Assembly: GCF_964204645.1 (NCBI RefSeq)
Contig: NC_134028.1
Location: forward strand, 9,217,001 to 9,281,000
DNA length: 64,000 bases
Direction: 5' to 3'
Source of the DNA: Tubulanus polymorphus
Taxonomy: Eukaryota > Nemertea > Palaeonemertea > Tubulaniformes > Tubulanidae
Positions 1-10,688 of the stretch are shown here, piece after piece. Numbering within the stretch: the stretch's first letter is position 1; every line of letters starts with the position of its first letter. The notes beneath the pieces are model-generated. The model had not been told where the DNA came from. It made no database searches and worked only from the letters and a program-made list of their open reading frames with translations. A program made the translations under genes and the position numbers.

Positions 1-957
1 TTCGATACATTTCCAGTGTAGAAACCCTCCTAAAACCAATATCTGTTATGAAGCTAATAGGTATCTCTACCAGAAAATGTTAGTTATAAAAAGTTTGGAC
101 CTACGGGTGCAAGGTAGGACCCCCAAAACCTGAGGTCAAGTTGAGGTCACGCAACCAAAAAAGTCGACGACAACCAGTACATACTGCCTGTGTGTGTAGA
201 GTGTATACAATCGCTTGTGAGCTCTCTATAGAGCATGCTGACTCAGTGTCAGCAGCCAGGCGCGACTAGTTTGCCATCTATCGGGGGTAATAGGAACCGT
301 CACTTGAGGCGTGACCACGACCTAGTCTCTTTGTTTAAGCTGTCACGTGAGGCGTGACGACGCCAACTTAAAGAATTTATTAAAAGAAGGTATTCTCCTT
401 CACGGAGCATTACCGAACATATATACACGTGTACAACTATACAAAATCACTGATCGTTAAAACTCTTACAGTCTTAAAGCCTCGTCGTAACGACATTGCG
501 CTTAAACTACATGTCGACTGGGATTCGAACCTTGTGCCATCGATACTCCGGTGGCATGATGTCACCAGGTTCGAAAACCAGCCAGGAGGGGATTGTAATT
601 AAAATATATATCATATGTACATCATTATTCACTACCCATTATTCACTGCCACGGCAAGGCTGAATGCCATCAAGAAGTTCGAATCCCTGCTGGGGGAGGA
701 TGTCTATACAAAATTCAATAAGACCATAACCGGTTAAAACTTATGATATTGTAGTAAGCATGTATCAACCTGCAGCCCGGAACCACGACTAAGACATTCA
801 CTATTCATAATCGAGTGTGAAAGACTGCAAGGATAGCAATGTGAATTTCAGTTGAACTTTTGATCTTAGGTGAAGAGTTACGAGTTATACATAAACGAAA
901 TTCACCGTATAATCGGAACAGGTCATGAGCTACATTTTTGCAAACGATTTTGAACTG
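1..957. other. Intergenic DNA with dispersed repeat fragments
   Basis: No convincing gene is visible. Around 500-690 there are RNA polymerase III B-box-like strings (GATTCGAACC, GTTCGAATCC), suggesting fragments of tRNA-derived SINEs. The stretch 775-900 resembles part of the duplicated block at 44.2-44.4 kb (shared phrase around AAGACATTCA), so it is an older dispersed repeat. Confidence 0.4.
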
Positions 958-2033
958 GGGCTTCGCCTAACTTAGTTAGCTACCTAATCGTTGGTGGCGA
1001 GCTCTTTTAATCGGATGGGCTTATACCAACGGTATATGCGGTTTGTGGAAATATCCGATCGTGAAACTAAACCACAGACAGGTCACTGACTAGGCCTACG
1101 CCTAACTGTCCAGGCTCACCATGCCCACTTTGGAAGTAGTTTGAAATGCTCAACTGTATTTGTATACATGTACCTGCAAAATTGGACCGATCGGACACAG
1201 TCCTGAGACCTTATCATGTCAAAAAGATGTTTTGTTTTTGCCTGAATTCCAAGCTCTGTAGCTTCCGTGTGATTTGCCAATTTTCATTGAAATTCGTAAT
1301 GGTTATACTTTGAGAAGGGCCGTCAGACGGGTCTTTCAATCAGTCAATTGTCACGCAATCGGCAGCCATCGGCTGTCATCAGTCCTCATTTTTAGATGGA
1401 AAAAATTTTGAGGGAAATATCAACAGGTTTTTTCAAGGGAGTTGAATATTCCAACATGTTCTAAAACGGCTTCGCCTAACTTAGTTAGCTACCTAATCGT
1501 TGGTGGCGAGCTCTTTTAATTGGATGGGCTTATACCAACGGTATATGCGGTTTGTGGAAATATCCGATCGTGAAACTAAACCACAGGCAGGTTACTGACT
1601 AGGCCTATGCCTAACTGTCCAGGCTCACCATGCCCACTTTGGAAGTAGTTTGAAATGCTCAACTGTATTTGTATACCTGCAAAATTGGCCCGATCGGACA
1701 CAGTCCTGAGACCTTATCATGTCAAAAAGATGTTTTGTTTTTCCCTGAATTCCAAGATCTGCAGCTTCCGTGTGATTTGCGAATTTTCATTGAAATTCTT
1801 GATGGTTATACTTTGAGAAGGGCCGTTAGACGGGTCTTTCAATCAGTCAATTGTCACGCAATCGACAGCCATCTTGGTGTCATCAGTCCTCATTTTTAGA
1901 TGGAAAAAAATTTTGAGGGAAAGATCAACAGGTTTTAGTTTATAGTCTTTATGTTTGAATTGGAATTCGGATTACCTAGTTATTCTTTATCGCCACCAAG
2001 GGAGTTGAATATTCCAACATGTTCTAAAACGAA
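958..2033. repeat. Two tandem copies of a ~510-bp dispersed repeat
   Basis: The sequence beginning at about 961 recurs from about 1470 with only scattered substitutions, including the phrases TTAGTTAGCTACCTAATCG and GGGAGTTGAATATTCCAAC. The second copy has an extra insertion near 1935-2000. The same family appears diverged near 44.4 kb and 46.1 kb, and its phrase CACCATGCCCACTT also opens the Helitron-like block at 42.4 kb. The 76-codon frame here is not conserved between the copies, so I do not call it a gene. Confidence 0.75.
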
Positions 2034-2161
2034 GTTTTCATGTTGTTTTCATTAAGCTATGGCTATTTTTGGTTCGTCTTCTCTGTATATTTCATAAGTC
2101 GTTTATCTATTTTGTACAGATGTACATATACATTGCATTCGATATTTGCGTTACCAATTTT

Positions 2162-3193
2162 CTACATTCGCTTTTCTAGCCGATGACAGCTCAAAAACCA
2201 AATTAGTGTTTTTCCGAAGCCTTTTCGGATACCCAAATAGACGAACAGATTTATCATCGAATTGATGGCGTGTAATAACTGCGCGGAATGATACGGGCGA
2301 TACGTGTTGCTATCGTTTTCCGATAGAAGCGCCGGCAAAAACGTGTTTATTATACCCATCAGGTAATCAACCATATAAAATATGTTTAGAGCTAGTATTG
2401 TCATTGTTATTTGTCGACCTTGTTTGCTTTCGGTAGAATTCGTTTCATCGTCCTCGTCCATTTGTTGAAGTTTGCGCCGCGTGCGAGCCGCGTTCCGTAC
2501 CAATAAATACATGTGACCGTTACACGCTAAAACAAAGGTACCTGGGATAAACAGAAGCACAACTTTAGCAAATACAAAATCGTAATACATTGCGTATCGT
2601 TTATTTAGAAGAAGTACCTTTCTAGTATGCACATATGCGCATGGGTGATTGGGCATCACCACGTAAGTCTCTTTATCCCAAAATGTCGGTATCTCGAAGA
2701 TAAAAGTAAGAATCCAAATGGCTATCGAAACGCGTAATGCATTTTGAATTGTGCATATTTGTCTGGCAGAAAGAGGAAATCGAATCGCTATATAGCGGTC
2801 TATACTCAACGCGAAAAGCAGCCACGGACTTGTAGTCATGGTCATCTGAAATATGAAATCTACATAAATATAAACGTGACGGAAATACTGTTGATAAATG
2901 CGATTATACCGAACGTATTCGAACGGGTAGTCCCTCGAAAGAAGCATCAAATCCCGGCCGAACATTCCTGCAGTCAAACAATTCATCATATCGGCAATAG
3001 CAAGCACTTTCAAGTATAAAATACTGCTTCCTCGAACTTTCATCAGGCGGAGAACTATGAATGCGAGACAGTTGGCGACTCCGCCGATGCTGTAAAGGAT
3101 CACACGAAATATTGTCATTACGGTAGTGTACGTGTACGTACCTTCGCCACCGTCGCATAATTTACCGCAACAAATAGCTGTTTCATTTACCAT
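2162..3193 (-). CDS. Class A (rhodopsin-like) G-protein-coupled receptor 1
   Basis: An uninterrupted 343-codon reading frame encodes a seven-helix receptor. The N-terminus carries an N-glycosylation site (N3-E-T). TM1 is followed by a short loop, the end of TM3 has the DRY box inside DRYIAIRFPL, and TM7 has a degenerate NPxxY region (NSMINLFVY) followed by a short basic tail. Intracellular loop 3 is charged (DEDDETNS). The pattern is like the orphan and peptide receptors (FMRFamide-receptor-like) that are strongly expanded in invertebrates; ligand and family are inference. It is single-exon, with ATG right after a short AT-poor leader. A broken inverted copy lies at 18.4 kb, which also retains part of the 5' flank (3230-3520). 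Confidence 0.88.
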   Translation of the reverse strand: MVNETAICCGKLCDGGEGTYTYTTVMTIFRVILYSIGGVANCLAFIVLRLMKVRGSSILYLKVLAIADMMNCLTAGMFGRDLMLLSRDYPFEYVRYNRIYQQYFRHVYIYVDFIFQMTMTTSPWLLFALSIDRYIAIRFPLSARQICTIQNALRVSIAIWILTFIFEIPTFWDKETYVVMPNHPCAYVHTRKVLLLNKRYAMYYDFVFAKVVLLFIPGTFVLACNGHMYLLVRNAARTRRKLQQMDEDDETNSTESKQGRQITMTILALNIFYMVDYLMGIINTFLPALLSENDSNTYRPYHSAQLLHAINSMINLFVYLGIRKGFGKTLIWFLSCHRLEKRM

Positions 3194-5293
3194 CGCTGCG
3201 TCTTGTTAGTTTTCATCGAAGCGAAAAAGATCAAGTCGCAATTATGCCGCACATACACGAATCATGGCAACGAAACCTTTCTCTAGATCTTTTTCGACGG
3301 TTGGTTTGCCTCCAAACGTAACATTTTTTTACGTAACGTTTTCTATCGACTCTCTTCGCTCGTTGTCTGTTGGCATCCCTTCCTAGTTTGTAATCTTCCT
3401 CCACGTCTAGGTATGATATTCTATCCCAATACTCTAAGCTCAGCAAAGGATGTAATTGAAAAAAACAGCGCACATTCATGAAAACTAACGTATGAGATTG
3501 CTTTATTCGAATGCCCTCTGATAGCTTATGAAACCTATGAAAAACATACAAATTCAATATCAATAAGTCTTGGAAGTGAAACAAATAATACACGTGTTTG
3601 CAATTTACCAACGGTCCAAGCAGCAACCTTGCAGAATTAAGTATTTCAGTCAAAATTGATCTGCCGATTCCATTCAAAGTTCATTAATTACCTCGTTAAA
3701 GGGCCTCATCTTTTTTCGCTGTTCAAGATTGTATAGTAAACATGTAGTAAATGATTTCATGTGCTGAAAATTGGAAAAGTGGAACATGGACTCTGAAATG
3801 ATTTCGTTTCAGAATTTCGTTTTAGAGTCAATGATTGTAATAATCTACAGGAAATATCGAACACTGCGTCGCATATGAGTTCGAATATTGTAAATCGGAA
3901 TATGATTATGATAGGCGTTGATTCGGTCCGATTCTGACTACATCCCCTTCAAAAGGGCATTTTTCGAAATAAGAGCACAGACAATTTATGTACATTACCT
4001 GTAGAATGTTATTTTCAGTAACCTATGCCGACAGACCGATGAACCATGCGGAGAGATGATCTAGGATTAACATCTCAAATTCCCCTCGCCGCCACATTGA
4101 AACTTCCCGGATTTAGGCCACTAGAAAGTCCATACAATATCAGACAGGGAATAATTTGAAAAGGAATTCCAAATCGTTAAACGAATCATGGCTGGTCTTT
4201 AAAAGGGGCATATCAAGTTTTTGAGTGCCTCAATCCATTTGGCTTTTCAACGCCCCCCTGGTCACCATATACAAAAACTAATCACCTTGAAAATCGAGCA
4301 CAATTATGCAACATGTCATAAGCTATAACTTTGTAGTCGATTGTGGTTAGAAAATATCCAAAGGTACCATTATCAATAAGCAAATTGGAGTGTATAATTC
4401 AATATTCAACTCCACCTGGTGGCAAGGACAAAAACCCGGGTAACCCCAATTCTACATGAGGAAATGAATACTACGACAGTGATACTATCTATCAAATATC
4501 AAGACTATAAGTAAAAACTTGTCGATTGATGTTCTCCTAAAAAATGAGGATTGATGACACTAAGATGGCCGCTGATTGAGTAACGCTTGTCTGTTCAAGG
4601 AATATGTCTGATTATTATAGAGCCCTTCTAGTATAAGGCCACATAAGGCCACATGACGGCAATTTTGCAATCAAAGATACTTCTAGTTAACAGTTCATTG
4701 ATATACTAAATTACCGAGATAGCTCAAATATATAGCAGGTCAAAAAAAGTTCCTCGCACAGTTCAAATATATAACACTTAAATTCATTAATTAAATTATT
4801 TTTAGAAGAGAAAAACAAAAGTTTTGATTTATCGTGCGAGAAAACCAAAATGTTTTTGAAATCTCGCATGAGAAAACCAAACTGGCCAGAAACGAGCCAA
4901 TGTGGAAATTCTTTATCGTTCCTCCAGCCGTACATTTTTTTAAAAGTATGCCCCAAATCATCCAACATACCGCGCACCCCTGTGGCGATAATATTCCTAG
5001 CTGCAGATTTATGTCATCAATTTGAATGCCACTCTCTTTTGTAAATGCTGAAAACTGTTATGTATCCACAGTACGCTTTCTATTGAGATCGCCTGAATGG
5101 AATATGCTTATGTTTCAATTTTCATTCAACTTTTCGTCAAACAAAACATTCATCATATCATATTCCGTCTATTAGTATCAATATGGTTCGTATAGAAGCA
5201 GTCTCGATTTTGCGCCCGACAGCGCTTATCTTTTGAAAATATGCAACCGGTCAACGATTATTTCATTTCGCAGATGAATCTTTCTCGCTCGGG
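3194..5293. other. Intergenic region between divergent receptors, with repeat fragments
   Basis: 3230-3520 is the upstream flank of receptor 1; it is also present at 18,065-18,340 but with frame-breaking indels, so the 148-codon frame here is unlikely to be coding. 4,230-4,640 carries one diverged unit of the CCCCCTGGTGACC repeat found as an array at 42.4-43.1 kb. No gene was recognised in the remainder. Confidence 0.5.
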
Positions 5294-6346
5294 ATGTTAC
5301 TGCCAATAACCACGATTAGCGACGGCTCAAGTGGGTCGAATCAAAATTCTACGGTTGAAAAAGACTGTACATTCAATAGAAAAATCTTCAACGTCGTAAT
5401 CGTGTATGTTTACTGTTTACCTGTTATTTGGACCACGGGATTCTTCCTCAATGTTTACACGTACTTCGTTCTCTATCGTTTTAAATCGGATGTAACCACG
5501 TATTATATTCTCCGACTACTGGCAATAGCGGATATTATGTTTATACTGGGAGCGGCCGTGGCAAAGTCCGGACGATTTTTCGATGGACTGCTTAAGTTCG
5601 ATGTACACGTTTATTACTTTAAACGCATGCGATTTATCGACCAAATTCTTGTAGATCACGCAGGTCCCGTACAAGAAATTTTCAAAATGATTAGAAACCT
5701 ACTGACGATGCTGATCAGTTTGGAACGATTAACCGTCGTCTTCTTTCCATTGAAATCTAAATTCATTTGCACTAAACGCACGTGTAACATTTGTTTATTG
5801 CTTATACTTATCATAACGTTAGGCAGTCAAAGCTGGTTCTATTTCACTATGGGCACCGAACGAACGAAAGTTCTTTGTCCTTTTAGTCTTAACCTATGGA
5901 CCAAAGTGCGCCCCGGAGCCCGAATTTTAAAAGCAAAAAATCTGACGCACACATTAGGCATATTAGTACCATTTTTTGGTATACTTCTTACTAATATGAT
6001 TCTTTTAAATTCATTGCGTCGAGCTTCTAAAAGGCGCCTCGAAATCAGCACTAAAAAGATTACAGAAAATCAAGCTGTTGTACTAGCGATGTCAGTTATA
6101 ACGACTTTTGCTTTATTCGAACTGCCGATGGCAGTGCACAAGTTGATAAATCAATTTTCTGATTTCAAAGGATTCATCCCAGATCTCAATTTCTTCTACG
6201 TTGCAGCGGTGTTTATTCAGATCGATTCCTCTGTCAATTTTGTTGTCTATTGTTTGTCTAGTAAAACATTCCGATCGCTTGCGTTCAACAGTTGCTCGCA
6301 GCGCAGACGTCGCCCAAGTGTGGAACGAAATAACTTTATCAACTAG
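5294..6346 (+). CDS. Class A (rhodopsin-like) G-protein-coupled receptor 2
   Basis: A 350-codon single-exon frame has seven hydrophobic segments. The extracellular N-terminus has N-glycosylation sequons (NST near residue 18). The TM3 end reads SLERLTVVFFPL, so the DRY box is ERL. The TM7 region is SSVNFVVYCLSS, with NFVVY replacing NPxxY, followed by a basic tail. Organisation matches receptors 1 and 3, but the sequence is well diverged, implying an old tandem family. Probably a plasma-membrane orphan receptor; ligand unknown. The first ATG (MLLPITT) is chosen because it precedes the sequon-bearing N-terminus. Confidence 0.85.
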   Translation: MLLPITTISDGSSGSNQNSTVEKDCTFNRKIFNVVIVYVYCLPVIWTTGFFLNVYTYFVLYRFKSDVTTYYILRLLAIADIMFILGAAVAKSGRFFDGLLKFDVHVYYFKRMRFIDQILVDHAGPVQEIFKMIRNLLTMLISLERLTVVFFPLKSKFICTKRTCNICLLLILIITLGSQSWFYFTMGTERTKVLCPFSLNLWTKVRPGARILKAKNLTHTLGILVPFFGILLTNMILLNSLRRASKRRLEISTKKITENQAVVLAMSVITTFALFELPMAVHKLINQFSDFKGFIPDLNFFYVAAVFIQIDSSVNFVVYCLSSKTFRSLAFNSCSQRRRRPSVERNNFIN

Positions 6347-6436
6347 CTCACGACTTCAAAGTTTTTATTCACTCATTTCCAGTGAATTTTAGCCGGAATA
6401 CACTATACCCCTACACTTCTTTGCCCCAACACGTCT

Positions 6437-7151
6437 CTATACTCCGTCGCTGATAATTTTAGATACATTTATCACTGGTCTCGTCAATCCAGGGTTAATG
6501 GGTTCAAAAAAGGTGACGACAGAGTTTCTTGGTCGAAGGTTCTTCCTTGGTTCTTCCCCATTTGGATAAAGAAACATCGAACCAACTAATAATTCCCTGC
6601 GTGGCGTGCTCAGAGGGTAGAGGGAATTCAAATAAAACAGGAAAAAAGATACATTCATCACATATAGGCTAGTTTGCGCGATAAGAGAAAAGATAACGCA
6701 TGTAACGGTTTTAACGGAGCTTCTATTTCTTCGTCCATTCAATCTCTAGTTTATCAATAGTTTCAAATTTTCTCGTTAACTACAAAAGCCCATAACGCAG
6801 GAAAAGGGCTTTAAACTATCGCAAATATTTTAGAAACCAAATACAAAAGCTTAGTTAACAACTTCTGCGTCTCAGTCCTTCTGAAGTGCTGATAATATAT
6901 TTCATTATAATTTCAAATGTCTCTTGACTTCAATGATTCTTGGGTCGTCCAATGTTTCATTGACTCGGAAATCATAATGAATTACATTACAGAGAGGAAG
7001 TTGTTGGGAAATAAAAAAACATGATGTTTAACCGGTCGGTCGCCGAGACTTGCCAACAGACTTGTCGATTAGGTATTGTAAGGTGTACGGCCGTCACCTC
7101 ATCAAAATCAGGCCGCATTCAAGCGAATTCTTCATTCTACCATAAGAAAAT
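6437..7151. other. Intergenic, includes dispersed repeat
   Basis: No supported gene. Sequence at about 7,040-7,140 (CGTCACCTCATCAAAATCA) recurs at about 9,180-9,270 with substitutions, so it is a dispersed repeat adjoining the foldback element. Confidence 0.4.
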
Positions 7152-7749
7152 TATGGTGGCTGATAAGGGCCATAATGTAAAATTCCTGGTATGTAAATGA
7201 GGGCGCAAGAACGCCAGAACGCCAAAACGAAAAAAAACGTCCAATTTTCTCTGAAAGTTCGTTTTGGCGCGCCAAAACGGAGAATATTCCGTTTTGGCGC
7301 CCCCGCCAAAACGAACTTTCAACCACGTAAAATAATTCTATATATGCAAATTTATGCAAATTACACACAAGATCAACGCGCCAAATTGAAAAATAATTTT
7401 ACTGTGGTTGAATGCTTGTTTTGGCGGGGGCGCCAAAACGGAAAAAACCGGGCCAAAACGGAATTTTCTTTGTTTTGGCGGGCTTAAACGAACTTTCAGA
7501 GAAATTTCGACGTTTTTCGTTGTTTTGGTGCCAAAATGAAAGTTCGTTTTGGTGGGGGCGCCAAATATTCTCCGTTCTTCTCCAATTCTCCAAATATTCT
7601 CCGAATATTCTCCGTTTTGGCGCGCCAAAACGAACTTTCAGAGAAAATTGGACGTTTTTTTTCGTTTTGGCGTTCTGGCGTTCTGGCGCCCTCATTTACA
7701 AACCAGGAATTTTACACTATAGGCCTAATGGCCCTTATCAGCCACCATA
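7152..7749. mobile_element. 598-bp foldback (MITE-like) DNA transposon
   Basis: The two ends are long inverted repeats of about 130-140 bp: TATGGTGGCTGATAAGGGCC at the left is mirrored at 7,730-7,749. The element is flanked by a perfect 6-bp direct repeat GAAAAT (7146-7151 and 7750-7755), a convincing target-site duplication. The interior is built from many copies in both orientations of a short motif around CCAAAACGAACTTTC. Frames on both strands through it are artefacts of these repeats. It has no transposase, so it is non-autonomous; the superfamily is not assigned. Confidence 0.85.
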
Positions 7750-8310
7750 GAAAATAACTGAATCGAACGCGAAAAGGCGAAGCTGAAATTACTTTTTCAA
7801 AATTTACACCGTCTAGGGTTCGTTTTTTTTTGACACCGAAAAATCCGTTTCAGTAAAGTTTATACATTGATACCTAGCATGCAATTTATGAGGGGTTCTG
7901 TGTGAGTCGATGAGCCCTACGTCATCAATAGCCTATAGGCGTTTCAAAATAACAATAATTACAATATTCTGTATTTTGGCATTTATTTTGTGACTAAATA
8001 TATTTCACAACGCTAATTCTATTTTTGATAAATTTTGGTAATCATTTTTGAGAAGATGTGTGCTACGTCATCAATATATCGGGGTCTCTGACTGGTTGCC
8101 GGTCAATTCAATTCAATTATTGATACATTCAAATCGAGAATAACTTGATTGATCATTGATATCACATGTGAATATAAATAATAACATAATTTTCATTGTC
8201 GACAATCTTAAGCAATACGAGTGTTGTTTTTCAAGGCGTCAATAAACTCTTTTTCAAGGCGTCAATAAACTTTTTAATTTAGTTTTCATGTTAATATCAG
8301 GTAATACGTC

Positions 8311-8815
8311 TAATGTCTATTTCAACCTGACTTGAGAGCATTCCGGGTGGCCTAGCTCAGTAAGTCTTGGTAGTACATACCTGATAAAGGTCTTAATAGG
8401 ACCAGAAAAGACTGGCAGTCGACCTAAATCATCATTTTTTAATCCATTTGAAACTGTATTGAAGGATATCCAAAAAGTCTTCACTGGAAGGGGTTAAATG
8501 AAGAGAAGTGACTCACTCCATGATTTGAAAGTTTAACAATATGTTTCCATGCCTACGTATCAAATTTTAGTTGGTAGGCATGGAGACATATTGTTAAACT
8601 TTCAAATCATGGAGTCTCTTTTCTCTCAGGAACCCCTCTCAATGCAGATTTTTTTGATATCCTTCAATACAGTTTCAAATGGATTAAAAAATGATGATTT
8701 AGGTCGACTGCCAATGCATTCTGGTCCTAATAAGACTTTTATTAGGTATGTACCACCAAAACAGACTGACTTAGGCCACTAGGAATGCTCTCAAGCCAGG
8801 TTGAAATAGACATTA
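8311..8815. mobile_element. ~505-bp palindromic foldback element
   Basis: Almost the whole segment folds back on itself. The left end TAATGTCTATTTCAACCTG is mirrored at 8,797-8,815, and the arms (~240 bp each) meet at a short loop near 8,560. The arms are imperfect (small indels), so the insertion is not recent. A candidate 3-bp flank repeat GTC borders it. There is no coding capacity; the 77-codon frame across the right arm is incidental. Confidence 0.8.
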
Positions 8816-9710
8816 GTCCGTGTCTTTCATGATCGATGTCAGAATTTATTAAATAAGTGTTGCGGCATTGCACGCAGTTAGTCTACACGCATTCAACAGA
8901 TATTATAATATTTACTTGGAATTAATTGTCGTATTTGAATTGATTACGACGAAGACAACAGCACGCTGTTATTCGCCAATCCCCATCCCCATGTTTTATT
9001 GAATCGTAAACCATTATAGATTTTATTTGATTCTGGAAATAAATGATTTATGATATATCAACTGACTTTCAACATCTATTATCAAATTTAAGCTAAAATA
9101 GGGAAATTCAAAGAAAAAGTACTTCGAAGCAGGCCGGACCTGCGGCCTCTACAACGATCGCCGTCGTATCCGCCCGGCCGCCGGGTCTTGCCCAAATGCT
9201 GATGATAGGCTATTTTTCTATGCACCGTCACCTTATCAAAATTGGGCTACGTTCAGATTTTTCATTTTACCGAGTCGTCATCTACATTTTTTTTCTGCGC
9301 AAGATTATTTCGAAGTAATACAATTCAAAGAATTCTTACCTATGCTTTCAGAGCTACGTATCTCACCATATTGATTGGAGACGTTTGGAGTAGGCCTATG
9401 AGTCGAAGCTGAGGGAGGATACATTCTATGAAATTTTTCTGGGGGGAAAAGGGGAAAAGGAATACAATTTAATTCTTTTTCGATTAACAAAAGATCTTTT
9501 TTTAACTACGACAACCAATACTGATTTTTGCTCTGCGATCTATATATACAACTGCATTTTTAGATTCAGAATTTATACAATAAACCTCTGAAATCAATGA
9601 TTCCTTTACGTAGACAATACGTAGACAAGTTAAGATCTTATATTCATTTTACCTAAACACAGGCGCATCACAAAATATCTCCCGAGCAAGTGCGATTTTC
9701 AGTCACTTCC

Positions 9711-10688
9711 ATGGAGAATGTCACCGATTCGTCTTGTTGGGAGGGTTACCCAGTTACTGCGTTCATGATAGCATTATTCAGTACTCACGGATTAACCTGT
9801 GTTATTGGTCTAATCGGTAACACATTGAACGCGCTCGTATTTTGTGTAATGACCTATCGGGGTAGTGGAGTGTTTTATCTGTGTGTACTCGCTGTTGTCG
9901 ACGCCGTCGGATGCGTGACAAAAATCTTCGATGATTTCATGTACGCGTTACAGAAACGACAACTGATCAGTGCAAAATTCGCGTACGACGCAATTCGTCA
10001 GAGTTCTGTCATTAAGTATTTTGGCGAGATCGCTACAAAGTTGTCATGGTGGATTATTCTAGCCGTCACCGTTGACCGCTTCATTGCTATTCTATATCCT
10101 TTAAAAGCACCGCAATTTTGTACCATAAACCGAGCAAAAATTGTCATCTTATGTCTCACATTCTTTGCATTTATCTATGCTATACCGACGTATGTATTTA
10201 ACGCGGTCATAGAACAGCCAACGTGTACGGGTCTCGTAGTTTTTCGTTTTTGGCACACGGAAAAACATGGACCCGTTGTCGCGATATTCGTAAAAAAGTA
10301 CATCCTAGGTAGTTTTTTTATCGTGTTCGGTGCCGGACCATTATTCATCGCCATGTTGTTGAATACAGCGATTTGTACGGCAATTTATCGAGGCAACGAG
10401 CGACGCAAAAGAATGTCAGGTGACAAAACATCCTCATCGAATACCATAAACATAAGCGTCACAGTTTCCATTTTGTGTTGCGTGAGTTTTTTTGAAGGAA
10501 TCTTTCTTGTAATTTATTGGGGTAACTATATCACGATTATTCCCCAGTTTCACCAGTATTTCGTTCTCGAACTTTTTAAAAATATTAACGTTTCAATGAA
10601 CGTCGTTGTTTACGTGTGCATCAGAAGAGGGTTCGGTAAAACGTTACTTTGGTGTTTGACGTTCAAGCGGTTTGGGATTAGATTGTAA
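9711..10688 (+). CDS. Class A (rhodopsin-like) G-protein-coupled receptor 3
   Basis: A 325-codon single-exon frame starts from ATG 9711 (MENVTDSSC); the frame is open a little further upstream but without an ATG. N-glycosylation sequon NVT lies at residue 3. TM3 ends in TVDRFIAILYPL (DRF for DRY). TM7 is NVSMNVVVYVCIRRGFGKT, whose RRGFGKTL tail matches receptor 1 (RKGFGKTL), so the two are paralogues. Membrane receptor of unknown ligand, in the same peptide-receptor-like family as its neighbours. Confidence 0.87.
   Translation: MENVTDSSCWEGYPVTAFMIALFSTHGLTCVIGLIGNTLNALVFCVMTYRGSGVFYLCVLAVVDAVGCVTKIFDDFMYALQKRQLISAKFAYDAIRQSSVIKYFGEIATKLSWWIILAVTVDRFIAILYPLKAPQFCTINRAKIVILCLTFFAFIYAIPTYVFNAVIEQPTCTGLVVFRFWHTEKHGPVVAIFVKKYILGSFFIVFGAGPLFIAMLLNTAICTAIYRGNERRKRMSGDKTSSSNTINISVTVSILCCVSFFEGIFLVIYWGNYITIIPQFHQYFVLELFKNINVSMNVVVYVCIRRGFGKTLLWCLTFKRFGIRL

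Noticed and set aside
3231-3677. 148-codon minus frame upstream of receptor 1
   Set aside because: The duplicate of this region (18.07-18.34 kb) has indels that break the frame, so it behaves as flank, not coding sequence.
7137-7757. Overlapping 60-110 codon frames on both strands
   Set aside because: They are produced by the inverted short-motif array of the foldback element and show no domain.
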